Assembly: GCA_963713085.1 (NCBI GenBank)
Contig: CAVQKQ010000018.1
Span: forward strand, 124,001-188,000
DNA: 64,000 nt
Direction of reading: 5' to 3'
Source of the DNA: PFJX01 sp963713085
GTDB taxonomy: Bacteria; Pseudomonadota; Gammaproteobacteria; Burkholderiales; Thiobacillaceae
Below the pieces are notes generated by a model. It had not been told where the DNA came from. It saw nothing but the letters and a program-made list of their open reading frames with translations, and searched no databases. The first letter of the stretch is position 1, and every line of letters begins with the position of its first letter. A program made the translations under genes and the position numbers. This document shows positions 6,984-14,641 of the stretch, piece after piece.

Positions 6984-9233
6984 ATGCGCTTCCGTTTTCC
7001 CGTCGTCATCATCGACGAAGACTTCCGTTCCGAGAACGCCTCGGGCCTGGGCATACGCGCCCTGGCCAAGGCGCTGGAGGACGAGGGCATGGAAATACTG
7101 GGGGTAACCAGTTATGGCGATCTGTCCTCCTTCGCCCAGCAACAGAGCCGCGCCTCGGGCTTCATCCTGTCGGTGGACGACGACGATTTCTCGTCCGAGG
7201 AAGCCGACGAGACCATCGCCGAGTTGCGTTCCTTCGTGAAGGAAATCCGCCACCGCAACACCGAGATCCCGATCTTCCTGTACGGCGAGACCCGAACCAG
7301 CCGCCATATCCCCAATGATGTGCTGCGCGAGTTGCACGGCTTCATCCACATGTTCGAGGACACGCCGGAGTTCGTCGCCCGCCTGATCGTGCGCGAGACG
7401 CGGGCCTATCTGGATTCGCTGGCGCCGCCGTTCTTCCGGGCGCTCACCCATTACGCCGCCGACGGTTCCTATTCCTGGCACTGTCCCGGCCATTCCGGCG
7501 GCGTCGCCTTCCTGAAATCGCCGGTGGGGCAGATGTTCCACCAGTTCTTCGGCGAGAACATGCTGCGCGCCGACGTCTGCAACGCGGTGGACGAACTCGG
7601 CCAGCTGCTCGACCATACCGGCCCGGTGGCGGCCTCGGAGCGCAACGCGGCGCGCATCTTCAAGTGCGACCACCTGTTTTTCGTCACCAACGGCACGTCC
7701 ACCTCCAACAAGATCGTCTGGCATTCCACCGTGGCGCCCAACGACATCGTGGTGGTGGACCGCAACTGCCACAAGTCGATCCTGCACGCCATCATCATGA
7801 CCGGCGCCATCCCGGTGTTCCTGATGCCCACTCGCAACAACTACGGCATCATCGGGCCGATACCGCGCTCGGAGTTCGCCTGGGAAAACATCAGGAAGAA
7901 GATCGCCGCCCATCCCTTCGCGCCCGACAAGAATGCCAAGCCGCGGGTTCTGACCATCACCCAGAGCACCTACGACGGCATCCTCTACAACGTCGAGGAG
8001 ATCAAGGCGGAACTGGACGGCAAGATCGACACCCTGCATTTTGATGAGGCCTGGCTACCCCACGCCACCTTTCACGGGTTCTATCGCGGCATGCATGCCA
8101 TCGGTGTGAACCGCCCGCGCTGCAAGGACTCCATGGTGTTCTCCACCCAGTCCACCCACAAGCTGTTGGCCGGCCTGTCCCAGGCCTCCCAGATCCTGGT
8201 GCAGGAATCCGAGACCCGGAAACTGGACCGCGACGTGTTCAACGAGGCCTTCCTGATGCACACCTCGACCAGCCCGCAGTACGCGATCATCGCCAGCTGT
8301 GACGTGGCGGCGGCGATGATGGAGGAGCCGGGCGGCACCGCGCTGGTGGAGGAATCCATCGCCGAGGCCCTGGATTTCCGACGCGCCATGCGCAAGGTGG
8401 GCGCGGAGATGGAAACCGATGTGGGGACCCGGTGGTGGTTCAAGGTCTGGGGCCCGGAAGAACTGGCCGACGAAGGCATGGGCAGCCGGGAGGACTGGAT
8501 GCTGCGGGCCGGCGAGCATTGGCACGGCTTCGGCGACCTCGCCCCGGGCTTCAACCTGCTCGACCCGATCAAGGCCACGGTTATCACCCCCGGCCTCAAC
8601 GTGGCCGGCGACTTCGCCGACTGGGGCATCCCCGCCGCAATACTCACCAAATACCTGGCGGAACACGGCATCATCGTCGAGAAGACCGGGCTCTATTCAT
8701 TCTTCATCATGTTCACCATCGGCATCACCAAGGGCCGCTGGAACACCATGGTCACCGAGTTGCAGCAGTTCAAGGACGACTACGACCGCAATCAGCCCCT
8801 GTGGCGCATCATGCCGGACTTCGTCGCGGCGCATCCGGTCTACGAGCGCGTGGGACTGAAGGACCTGTGCACCGGTATCCACGAGGTCTACAAGGCCAAC
8901 GACGTCGCCCGCCTCACCACCGAGATGTATCTCTCCGACATGGTCCCCGCCATGCGCCCTGCCGACGCCTTCGCCCGGATGGCTCACCGCGACATCGAAC
9001 GGGTGGAGATCGACAATCTGGAAGGCCGCATCACCTCCATCCTGCTTACTCCCTATCCACCTGGCATACCCTTGCTGATCCCGGGGGAGCGTTTCAACGC
9101 GACCATCGTCCGCTACCTGAAATTCACCCGGGTGTTCAACGAGAAATTCCCCGGGTTCGAAACCGATGTGCACGGCCTCGTCAAGGACAAGGAAAACGGC
9201 AAGACGCGGTATTTCGTGGATTGCGTCACCTAG
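6984..9233 (+). CDS. PLP-dependent Orn/Lys/Arg decarboxylase, probably arginine decarboxylase
   Basis: A 749-aa fold-type I decarboxylase with the three parts of the inducible AdiA/LdcC/SpeF family: N-terminal response-regulator-like wing (about 1-130, VVIIDEDF), PLP core with TNGTSTSNK, HFDEAWLPHA and the Schiff-base lysine Lys393 in STQSTHKLL, and the C-terminal domain (VYKANDV, YPPGIPLLIPGE). It produces a polyamine (agmatine, cadaverine or putrescine) and CO2. The WHCPGHSGG and FVTNGTSTSNK stretches resemble arginine decarboxylases most, but I cannot prove substrate from sequence alone. ATG 6984 follows an AGGAG site. It is not next to an antiporter gene, unlike the acid-resistance operons. 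Confidence 0.88.
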   Translation: MRFRFPVVIIDEDFRSENASGLGIRALAKALEDEGMEILGVTSYGDLSSFAQQQSRASGFILSVDDDDFSSEEADETIAELRSFVKEIRHRNTEIPIFLYGETRTSRHIPNDVLRELHGFIHMFEDTPEFVARLIVRETRAYLDSLAPPFFRALTHYAADGSYSWHCPGHSGGVAFLKSPVGQMFHQFFGENMLRADVCNAVDELGQLLDHTGPVAASERNAARIFKCDHLFFVTNGTSTSNKIVWHSTVAPNDIVVVDRNCHKSILHAIIMTGAIPVFLMPTRNNYGIIGPIPRSEFAWENIRKKIAAHPFAPDKNAKPRVLTITQSTYDGILYNVEEIKAELDGKIDTLHFDEAWLPHATFHGFYRGMHAIGVNRPRCKDSMVFSTQSTHKLLAGLSQASQILVQESETRKLDRDVFNEAFLMHTSTSPQYAIIASCDVAAAMMEEPGGTALVEESIAEALDFRRAMRKVGAEMETDVGTRWWFKVWGPEELADEGMGSREDWMLRAGEHWHGFGDLAPGFNLLDPIKATVITPGLNVAGDFADWGIPAAILTKYLAEHGIIVEKTGLYSFFIMFTIGITKGRWNTMVTELQQFKDDYDRNQPLWRIMPDFVAAHPVYERVGLKDLCTGIHEVYKANDVARLTTEMYLSDMVPAMRPADAFARMAHRDIERVEIDNLEGRITSILLTPYPPGIPLLIPGERFNATIVRYLKFTRVFNEKFPGFETDVHGLVKDKENGKTRYFVDCVT

Positions 9234-9279
9234 GGCGCCTACGGGGCAAGGATCCATGTGCTTCGCCACTTGCCCGGAT

Positions 9280-9308
9280 TTGCTATCCGGCTGATTTGTA
9301 AATATAAT
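9280..9308 (+). promoter_or_regulatory. sigma-70 promoter of the rpsF operon
   Basis: TTGCTA (9280-9285), a 17-bp spacer and a perfect TATAAT (9303-9308), followed by a GC-rich discriminator (CCCGCCCC), as expected for a stringently controlled ribosomal promoter. Confidence 0.8.
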
Positions 9309-9320
9309 CCCGCCCCTCCC

Positions 9321-9410
9321 CGAGCCCGCCCAGCGAATCACGGCGGGCTCGGTTCTTTCCGTCCTTGCCTCACTCCGTGCGCACGGGGGAGGCCTTAGCC
9401 CAAAAGGAGT
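9321..9410 (+). promoter_or_regulatory. structured rpsF leader (possible S6:S18 autoregulatory element or attenuator)
   Basis: A perfect 10-bp stem CGAGCCCGCC/GGCGGGCTCG (9321-9330 with 9342-9351) is followed by GTTCTTTCC. A second structure follows near 9365-9395, pairing CCTC with GAGG and CCGT with ACGG around GCGC. rpsF leaders in many bacteria bind the S6:S18 complex through a CCG-containing hairpin; the second hairpin could play this part, but that identification is inference. Confidence 0.4.
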
Positions 9411-9414
9411 TTGA

Positions 9415-9807
9415 ATGCGTCATTACGAGATTGTCTTTATCGTCCATCCGGACCAGAGCGAGCAGGTGCCCGCCATGGTGGAGCGTTACAAGGCCCAGAT
9501 CACCGCCAAGGGTGGCCACATCCATCGCCTGGAAGACTGGGGCCGTCTGCAACTGGCCTACACCATCCAGAAGATGCACAAGGCCCACTACCTGCTCATG
9601 AACATCGAGTGCGACCTGGACACCATGAATGAGCTGGAGCACGGCTTCCGCTTCAACGACGCGATCCTGCGCCATCTGACCCTGGTGCGCGACGAGGCGG
9701 TCACCAGCCCGTCCCCGATGATGAAGGGCGAGAAGGCCCGCAACCTGCTGGCGCCCCAGCAGGCCGCGACCCCTTCCGAAGCCCCGGCCTCAACGGTAGC
9801 GTCCTGA
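9415..9807 (+). CDS. rpsF: 30S ribosomal protein S6
   Basis: Primary ribosomal protein of the 30S platform that pairs with S18. The 130-aa sequence starts MRHYEIVFIVHPDQSEQV, with the conserved RLEDWGRLQLAY and HAHYLLMN-type core (KAHYLLMNIE); the acidic/Ala-rich C-terminal tail after residue 100 is typical of proteobacterial S6. ATG 9415 has AAGGAG six bases upstream. First gene of the rpsF-priB-rpsR-rplI operon; its stop overlaps a CTG that probably starts priB. Confidence 0.98.
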   Translation: MRHYEIVFIVHPDQSEQVPAMVERYKAQITAKGGHIHRLEDWGRLQLAYTIQKMHKAHYLLMNIECDLDTMNELEHGFRFNDAILRHLTLVRDEAVTSPSPMMKGEKARNLLAPQQAATPSEAPASTVAS

Positions 9808-10133
9808 ATAGATTCGAGTTGAGCGCAAGCCTGTTGGAAAATACCGGCCTGCGCCGAACCCCGGCGGGATTACCCGCCCTGCGGCTGAAACTGGCCCATG
9901 CCTCCACCCAGACGGAGGCGGGGCGGCCGAGGCCGGTGGCGATCGAAACGGAAGCGGTGGCGTTCGGCCCGGTGGCCGAGCAACTGGCCCGGATCGAGAT
10001 CGGAACCCGACTGGTCCTGGCCGGTTTCCTAGATCGCAGAGGGGTTAACAGTCCCCAGCTCGAATTGCATGTGACTGAATTGATAGCGTCCGACCCGGCC
10101 AGCCCGGACGGACCTGAAACGAATAGGAGTTAA
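9804..10133 (+). CDS. priB: primosomal replication protein PriB
   Basis: Single-strand DNA-binding OB-fold protein of the PriA-PriB-DnaT restart primosome. Context (between rpsF and rpsR) and sequence (LRRTPAGLPALRLKLAH, AVAFGPVAEQLARI, GTRLVLAGFL) support PriB. A conventional caller would pick TTG 9819, but the conserved N-terminal pattern NR-x-x-L-S/T-A (E. coli TNRLVLSG) is encoded just upstream as LNRFELSAS, beginning at a CTG that overlaps the rpsF stop (CTGA, 9804-9807). I therefore place the start at CTG 9804 (109 aa). There is no strong Shine-Dalgarno, which suggests translational coupling to rpsF. Confidence 0.85.
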   Translation: MNRFELSASLLENTGLRRTPAGLPALRLKLAHASTQTEAGRPRPVAIETEAVAFGPVAEQLARIEIGTRLVLAGFLDRRGVNSPQLELHVTELIASDPASPDGPETNRS

Positions 10134-10137
10134 AGAA

Positions 10138-10410
10138 ATGGCGTTTATCAAGCGTAAGCCCCGTCCCAAGAACCCCAACGGCGGCGCACTGTTCCGTCGG
10201 CGCAAGTTCTGCCGTTTCACCGCCGAGAAGGTGAAAGAGGTGGACTACAAGGACATCGAAACCCTGAAGGACTTCATCAACGAACAGGGCAAGATCATCC
10301 CCGCGCGGATCACCGGCACCAAGGCCAAGTACCAGCGTCAGCTGTCCGTCGCCATCGAGCGCGCCCGCTTCCTGGCCCTGTTGCACTACACCGACCAGCA
10401 CAACAATTGA
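10138..10410 (+). CDS. rpsR: 30S ribosomal protein S18
   Basis: S18 (90 aa) binds S6 on the 30S platform near the mRNA exit. The sequence contains the hallmark RRRKFCRFT and a C-terminal basic segment ARITGTKAKYQRQLSVAIERARFLALL. It starts 4 bp after the priB stop, with TAGGAG upstream of ATG 10138. It is co-transcribed with rpsF, priB and rplI, and the S6:S18 pair is the likely feedback regulator of the operon. Confidence 0.98.
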   Translation: MAFIKRKPRPKNPNGGALFRRRKFCRFTAEKVKEVDYKDIETLKDFINEQGKIIPARITGTKAKYQRQLSVAIERARFLALLHYTDQHNN

Positions 10411-10424
10411 TCGGGAGCATATCA

Positions 10425-10871
10425 ATGGAAATCATCCTGATGGACAAAGTGGCCAACCTGGGCAACCTGGGTGACGTGGTCAAGGTCAAGCACGGTTATG
10501 CCCGCAACTACCTGATCCCCCAGGGCTTCGCCAAGCGCGCCACCCAGAGCAACATCGCCGCCTTCGCCGAGCGCAAGGCCGAGCTGGAAAAGCTGGCCGC
10601 CGAGAAACTGGCCGCCGCCCAGGCCCGGATCGAGAAACTGACGGGCTTCGCCCTTCAGATCACCCAGAAGGCCGGCGTGGACGGCCGCCTGTTCGGTTCC
10701 GTCACCAATGCGGACATCGCCGAAGCCCTGATCGCTCAAGGTTTCGAAGTGTCCAAAGCGGAAGTTCGGCTGCCGGAAGGCCCGTTTAAGATGGTGGGGG
10801 AATATCCCGTCACCCTGGCCCTGCACACCGACGTGACCTGCGATATCACGGTCAATATACAAGCCGAGTAA
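10425..10871 (+). CDS. rplI: 50S ribosomal protein L9
   Basis: L9 (148 aa) sits at the base of the L1 stalk and helps reading-frame maintenance. The N-terminal domain MEIILMDKVANLGNLGDVVKVKHGYARNYL is canonical and fixes ATG 10425 rather than an ATG at 10407. It is followed by the long connecting helix (rich in KAELEKLAAEKL) and the C-terminal domain starting near QKAGVDGRLFGSVT. Last gene of the operon; a strong intrinsic terminator lies 45 bp downstream. Confidence 0.98.
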   Translation: MEIILMDKVANLGNLGDVVKVKHGYARNYLIPQGFAKRATQSNIAAFAERKAELEKLAAEKLAAAQARIEKLTGFALQITQKAGVDGRLFGSVTNADIAEALIAQGFEVSKAEVRLPEGPFKMVGEYPVTLALHTDVTCDITVNIQAE

Positions 10872-10915
10872 TACCCCGCCGATTCCCCGGACGTCGCGTC
10901 CGGGCCGGTGGAACC

Positions 10916-10938
10916 AAGGCCGCGAAAGCGGCCTTTTT
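10916..10938 (+). terminator. intrinsic terminator of the rpsF-rplI operon
   Basis: Perfect 8-bp stem AAGGCCGC/GCGGCCTT closed by a GAAA tetraloop, followed by TTT. Confidence 0.85.
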
Positions 10939-10999
10939 CATGTCCGAAACCTGCCCTAAGCTGGGCTACAATCCCCTTTCCCCTCCGAGTCTTGCCCCC

Positions 11000-12382
11000 A
11001 TGTCCGCCGTTCTCGACAACGATCTTTCCATGCTCAAGCTGCCGCCCCATTCGGTGGAGGCGGAACAGTCCGTGCTGGGCGGGCTGCTGCTGGAGAACCA
11101 CGCCTGGGAGCGGGTGGCGGACCTGATCAACGAGCAGGATTTCTACCGCGCCGACCACCGTTTGATCTGGCGCCAGATCACCCGCCTGGTCGACGATAAC
11201 AAGCCCGCCGACGTGGTGACTGTGGCCGAGGCCCTGGAATCCCGCGACCAGTTGGACGAGGCGGGGGGATTGGCCTACCTGGCGGCCCTGGCCCAGAACA
11301 CGCCCTCCGCCGCCAATATCCGCCGCTACGCCGAGATCGTCCGGGAGCGGGCGGTGCTGCGCAAGCTGGCGGAGGTGGGCGGGGAGATCGCCGAATCCGC
11401 CTACAACACCGCCGGCCGGCCCGCCGGCCAGATCCTGGACGAGGCGGAAGCCAAGGTGTTCGACATCAAGGAGGCGGGCGCCCGGTCCAGCCAGGGTTTC
11501 CTGACCATGCAGCCCCTGCTCATGGATGTGGTGACCCGCATCGACGAACTCTACAACCGGGACAATCCCAACGACGTGACAGGCGTGCCCACCGGGTTCA
11601 CCGACCTGGACAGCAAGACATCGGGCCTGCAGCCCGGTGACCTGGTCATCGTCGCGGGCCGGCCCTCCATGGGCAAGACCGCGTTCTCCCTCAACATGGC
11701 CGAGCACGTGGCCCTGGAGTCCAATCTATCGGTGGCGGTGTTCAGCATGGAGATGGCCGCCACCCAATTGGTCATGCGCATGCTGGGATCGGTGGGAAAA
11801 CTGGACCAGCACAAGCTGCGCACCGGGCGAATCGCGGAGGACGACTGGCCGCGCCTTACCCATGCCCTGGGCCGGCTCAACGAGACCCCCCTCTATATCG
11901 ACGAGTCCCCGGGCCTGACCGCCATGGAACTGCGCGCCCGCGCCCGCCGCCTGGCCCGGCAGTGCAAGGACGATCGGCCCCTCGGCCTGATCGTGGTCGA
12001 CTACATCCAACTCATGTCCGGCAACGGCATCGGCGAGAACCGGGCCACCGAGATTTCCGAGATCTCCCGCTCCCTCAAGAGCCTGGCCAAGGAACTGCAC
12101 GTCCCGGTGATCGCCCTGTCCCAGTTGAACCGTTCCCTGGAACAGCGCCCCAACAAGCGGCCGGTCATGTCCGACCTGCGTGAATCGGGCGCCATCGAGC
12201 AGGACGCGGACGTGATCCTGTTCATCTACCGCGACGAGGTCTACAACTCGGACAGCGAGGACAAGGGCACCGCCGAGATCATCATCGGCAAGCAGCGTAA
12301 CGGCCCCATCGGCACGGTCCGACTTACCTTCCTGGGCGAGTACACCCGCTTCGAGAACTTCGCGACGGGCGGTGGGCATTGA
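11000..12382 (+). CDS. dnaB: replicative DNA helicase DnaB
   Basis: Hexameric 5'-3' helicase of the replication fork, 460 aa. The N-terminal primase-interaction domain (about 10-160: LKLPPHSVEAEQSVLGGLL) and the RecA-like motor domain are intact. Walker A is GRPSMGKTAF and Walker B is LIVVDYIQLM, followed by the SQLNRSLEQRP and DLRESGAIEQDADV motifs. No intein is present. I chose ATG 11000 (MSAVLDNDLSMLKLPPHS); an upstream ATG at 10940 would run from inside the rplI terminator. alr follows 73 bp downstream, a frequent proteobacterial arrangement. Confidence 0.97.
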   Translation: MSAVLDNDLSMLKLPPHSVEAEQSVLGGLLLENHAWERVADLINEQDFYRADHRLIWRQITRLVDDNKPADVVTVAEALESRDQLDEAGGLAYLAALAQNTPSAANIRRYAEIVRERAVLRKLAEVGGEIAESAYNTAGRPAGQILDEAEAKVFDIKEAGARSSQGFLTMQPLLMDVVTRIDELYNRDNPNDVTGVPTGFTDLDSKTSGLQPGDLVIVAGRPSMGKTAFSLNMAEHVALESNLSVAVFSMEMAATQLVMRMLGSVGKLDQHKLRTGRIAEDDWPRLTHALGRLNETPLYIDESPGLTAMELRARARRLARQCKDDRPLGLIVVDYIQLMSGNGIGENRATEISEISRSLKSLAKELHVPVIALSQLNRSLEQRPNKRPVMSDLRESGAIEQDADVILFIYRDEVYNSDSEDKGTAEIIIGKQRNGPIGTVRLTFLGEYTRFENFATGGGH

Positions 12383-12455
12383 TGGTGGGGCGCGGTTCGG
12401 TGGCGCCGGTGCAGAGTTCTCGTCCGAATTTCCCACGCGCCAGTCGTGTTTCCCC

Positions 12456-13526
12456 ATGTCCCGCCCCCTGACCGCCCGCATCGACACCGCCGCGCTGAGC
12501 CATAACCTGGCCGTGGCGAGGAAGGCCGTGCCCCGATCCAAGGTCCTGGCGGTGGTTAAGGCGAACGGCTATGGCCATGGCCTCCTGCGCGTGGCCAAGG
12601 CCCTGCGCGGGGCGGATGGTTTCGCCGTCCTGGCCCTCGAGGAAGCCATGCAGTTGCGCGGCCAGGGCTACACCCACCCCATCGTCCTGCTGGAAGGATT
12701 TTTTCATCCGGACGAACTGCCGGAAATCGCCCGGCTCAGGTTGCGGCCCGTGATCCATCGCCAGGACCAGGCCGAAACCCTGGCCCGCTCACGCCTGGAA
12801 CAGAAGCTCGACGTTTTCCTCAAGCTGGATACCGGCATGCATCGGCTCGGCATCCAGCCGAACCGGCTCGGGGAGACGCTGGCCATTCTGCGGGGGGCGC
12901 CCCATGTCGGCGGCATCACCCTGATGAGCCATTTCGCCGGCGCGGATGAACCGGGAATCGGCGTGGAGGCCCAACTGGCCTGTTTCTGCGGAGCGGCGGA
13001 AGGGCTTGGCCTGCCGGCGAGCCTGGCCAATTCGGCCGCCATCATGCGCTACCCCGCCACCCACGCCGACTGGGTGCGGCCCGGCATCATGCTCTACGGC
13101 GCCTCGCCCTTCGCCGGGCAGTCTGGCGATCAGCTGGGCCTGCTGCCGGTCATGACCTTGACCAGCAGGCTGATCGCTATGCGCGCCATCAGGCTGGGCG
13201 AAGGCGTGGGCTATGGCCTTGCCTATGTGGCCGAGCGTGACATGCGGGTGGGCGTGGTGGCCTGCGGCTATGCCGACGGCTATCCCCGCCACGCCGCCAC
13301 CGGCACCCCGATCCTGGTGGAAGGTCAATTGACCCGCACCCTGGGCCGGGTGTCCATGGACATGCTGTGCGTGGATCTGACCTCCGCGCCCGCGGCCCAC
13401 GTGGGCAGCCCGGTCGTACTCTGGGGGACGGGCCTGCCCGTGGAGCGGGTGGCCGCCGCCGCCGGCACCATCTCGTATGAGTTGCTCACGGCCCTGGCGC
13501 CGCGGGTCGCAATCGAGGAAGTTTGA
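12456..13526 (+). CDS. alr: alanine racemase
   Basis: Interconverts L- and D-alanine with PLP, supplying D-Ala for peptidoglycan. The 356-aa protein has the PLP lysine Lys35 in VLAVVKANGYGHG, the barrel motifs KLDTGMHRLG and MSHFAGADE, the GVGYG catalytic-tyrosine region, and RVSMDMLCVDL. An ATG at 12372 in frame would add an unrelated 28-residue extension, so ATG 12456 (MSRPLTARIDTAALSHNL) is preferred. It follows dnaB, and the broken trpC follows 55 bp downstream. Confidence 0.96.
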   Translation: MSRPLTARIDTAALSHNLAVARKAVPRSKVLAVVKANGYGHGLLRVAKALRGADGFAVLALEEAMQLRGQGYTHPIVLLEGFFHPDELPEIARLRLRPVIHRQDQAETLARSRLEQKLDVFLKLDTGMHRLGIQPNRLGETLAILRGAPHVGGITLMSHFAGADEPGIGVEAQLACFCGAAEGLGLPASLANSAAIMRYPATHADWVRPGIMLYGASPFAGQSGDQLGLLPVMTLTSRLIAMRAIRLGEGVGYGLAYVAERDMRVGVVACGYADGYPRHAATGTPILVEGQLTRTLGRVSMDMLCVDLTSAPAAHVGSPVVLWGTGLPVERVAAAAGTISYELLTALAPRVAIEEV

Positions 13527-13581
13527 CCAGGATTGTTTTTATCAAGTCCCGTCCAGACGGGTATCCAGCAGGAAACCATTT

Positions 13582-14423
13582 ATGTCCGATATCCTTGAAA
13601 CAATCCTCGCCACCAAGCGCGACGAGATCGCCCTCGCGAAGAAAAGCGAACCCCTGGAAGTCGTCCGCGCCGCGGCGGAATGGGCCCCGACGCCCCGGGA
13701 CTTCGTCGCCGCCATGCGCGGCAAGATCGACGCGGGCCAGGCCGCCGTGATCGCCGAGATCAAGAAGGCCAGCCCCAGCAAGGGCGTCATCCGTCCGGAT
13801 TTTCGTCCCGCCGAGATCGCAGCCAGCTATGAGCAGGGTGGGGCGGTCTGCCTGTCCGTGCTCACCGACAGGGACTACTTTCAGGGTAGCCCGGACTATC
13901 TGCGGGAGGCGCGCGCCGCCTGCGACCTGCCCGTACTGCGCAAGGATTTCATGATCGATCCCTACCAGGTGTATGAGGCCCGGGCCATGGGCGCGGACTG
14001 CATCCTGCTTATCATTGCCGCCTTCAAACACCCCTCCCCCCCGGGGGAGGGGCTAGGGGAGAGGGGGCCGGCTTCGACATCCAGCGCATGCGTGAACTTG
14101 AAGAACTTGCCCGAAACTTGGGCATGGCCGTCCTGGCGGAAAGCCACGACAGCCAGGAACTCGATGCCGCCCTGCGGCTAGAGACGCCGCTCATCGGCAT
14201 CAACAACCGCAACCTGCGCAGCTTTGAAACCCGCCTGGAGACCACCCTCGACCTGCTCGGCCAGGTACCCCCGGAGCGCATTGTCGTCACGGAAAGCGGC
14301 ATTCTGGCGCCGGAACACGTCGCGCTGATGCGCCGCAACCATGTCCATGCCTTCCTGGTTGGAGAGGCTTTCATGAAGGCTGACAAGCCCGGCGTGGCGC
14401 TTTCTGAATTCTTTTCGCAATGA
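13582..14423 (+). pseudogene. trpC: indole-3-glycerol phosphate synthase TrpC, split by a 50-bp repeat insertion
   Basis: TrpC closes the indole ring in tryptophan synthesis. The first part (13582 to 14025) encodes MSDILETILATKRDE, the catalytic KKASPSKG and VLRKDFMIDPYQV, up to ILLIIAAF. After a 50-bp insertion the second part continues as DIQRMRELEELARNLGMAVL, then GINNRNL and VTESGI to the stop at 14423. The insertion length is not a multiple of three, so the first frame runs into unrelated sequence and stops at 14181. Removing the 50 bp restores a 263-aa protein of normal family length. Active-site residues are otherwise intact, so the break looks recent. A miscounted base in the C/G runs would instead give an in-frame insert. 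Confidence 0.85.
14026..14075. repeat. 50-bp palindromic repeat inserted in trpC
   Basis: The core is a perfect 10-bp inverted repeat CCCCTCCCCC/GGGGGAGGGG (14031-14040 and 14043-14052) with a CC centre, followed by CTAGGGGAGAGGGGG. The flanks GCCGCCTTC (14017-14025) and GCCGGCTTC (14067-14075) match at 8 of 9 bases and could be a target duplication. The composition matches the intergenic repeats at 16201-16292. Confidence 0.75.
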
Positions 14424-14445
14424 GTTGTTGCGCGGGAGCAACAAC
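14424..14445. repeat. inverted repeat just after trpC
   Basis: GTTGTTGC (14424-14431) pairs perfectly with GCAACAAC (14438-14445) around a 6-nt loop. No T-run follows, so it is a weak terminator or an RNA-stabilising hairpin. Confidence 0.45.
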
Positions 14446-14518
14446 GCGACAAGCAGAATGGTTTCAAAGAGATTCAGGGTTTGCTTGCCGATTTAGGTTA
14501 TGACGACAATGCATGCAA

Positions 14519-14540
14519 CTTCTCGCGCGAGAGGTTTTTT
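14519..14540 (+). terminator. probable terminator upstream of the porin gene
   Basis: Near-palindrome CTTCTCGCGCGAGAGG followed by TTTTTT; it would end transcription coming from alr/trpC before the porin unit. Confidence 0.6.
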
Positions 14541-14641
14541 AGGGCCCCCGCCTTAACCATCAAGGGAAAGCGGGCGAAGGCGAAAAGAAGCAGGCCTTCG
14601 CAAAAGGGCGAGAGTTTCATCAACCTGATAGGAGTATGAAG

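Noticed and set aside
5156..7090. Long minus-strand frame across mrp and dcd
   Set aside because: It crosses two certain plus-strand genes and has the shadow composition; no family resemblance.
10940..10999. Longer DnaB N terminus
   Set aside because: The extension starts within the terminator tail of rplI and does not look like DnaB.
14088..14423. Second half of trpC as an independent gene
   Set aside because: It is the exact continuation of TrpC after the insert; no good ribosome site precedes ATG 14088. Possible residual translation is mentioned in the finding.
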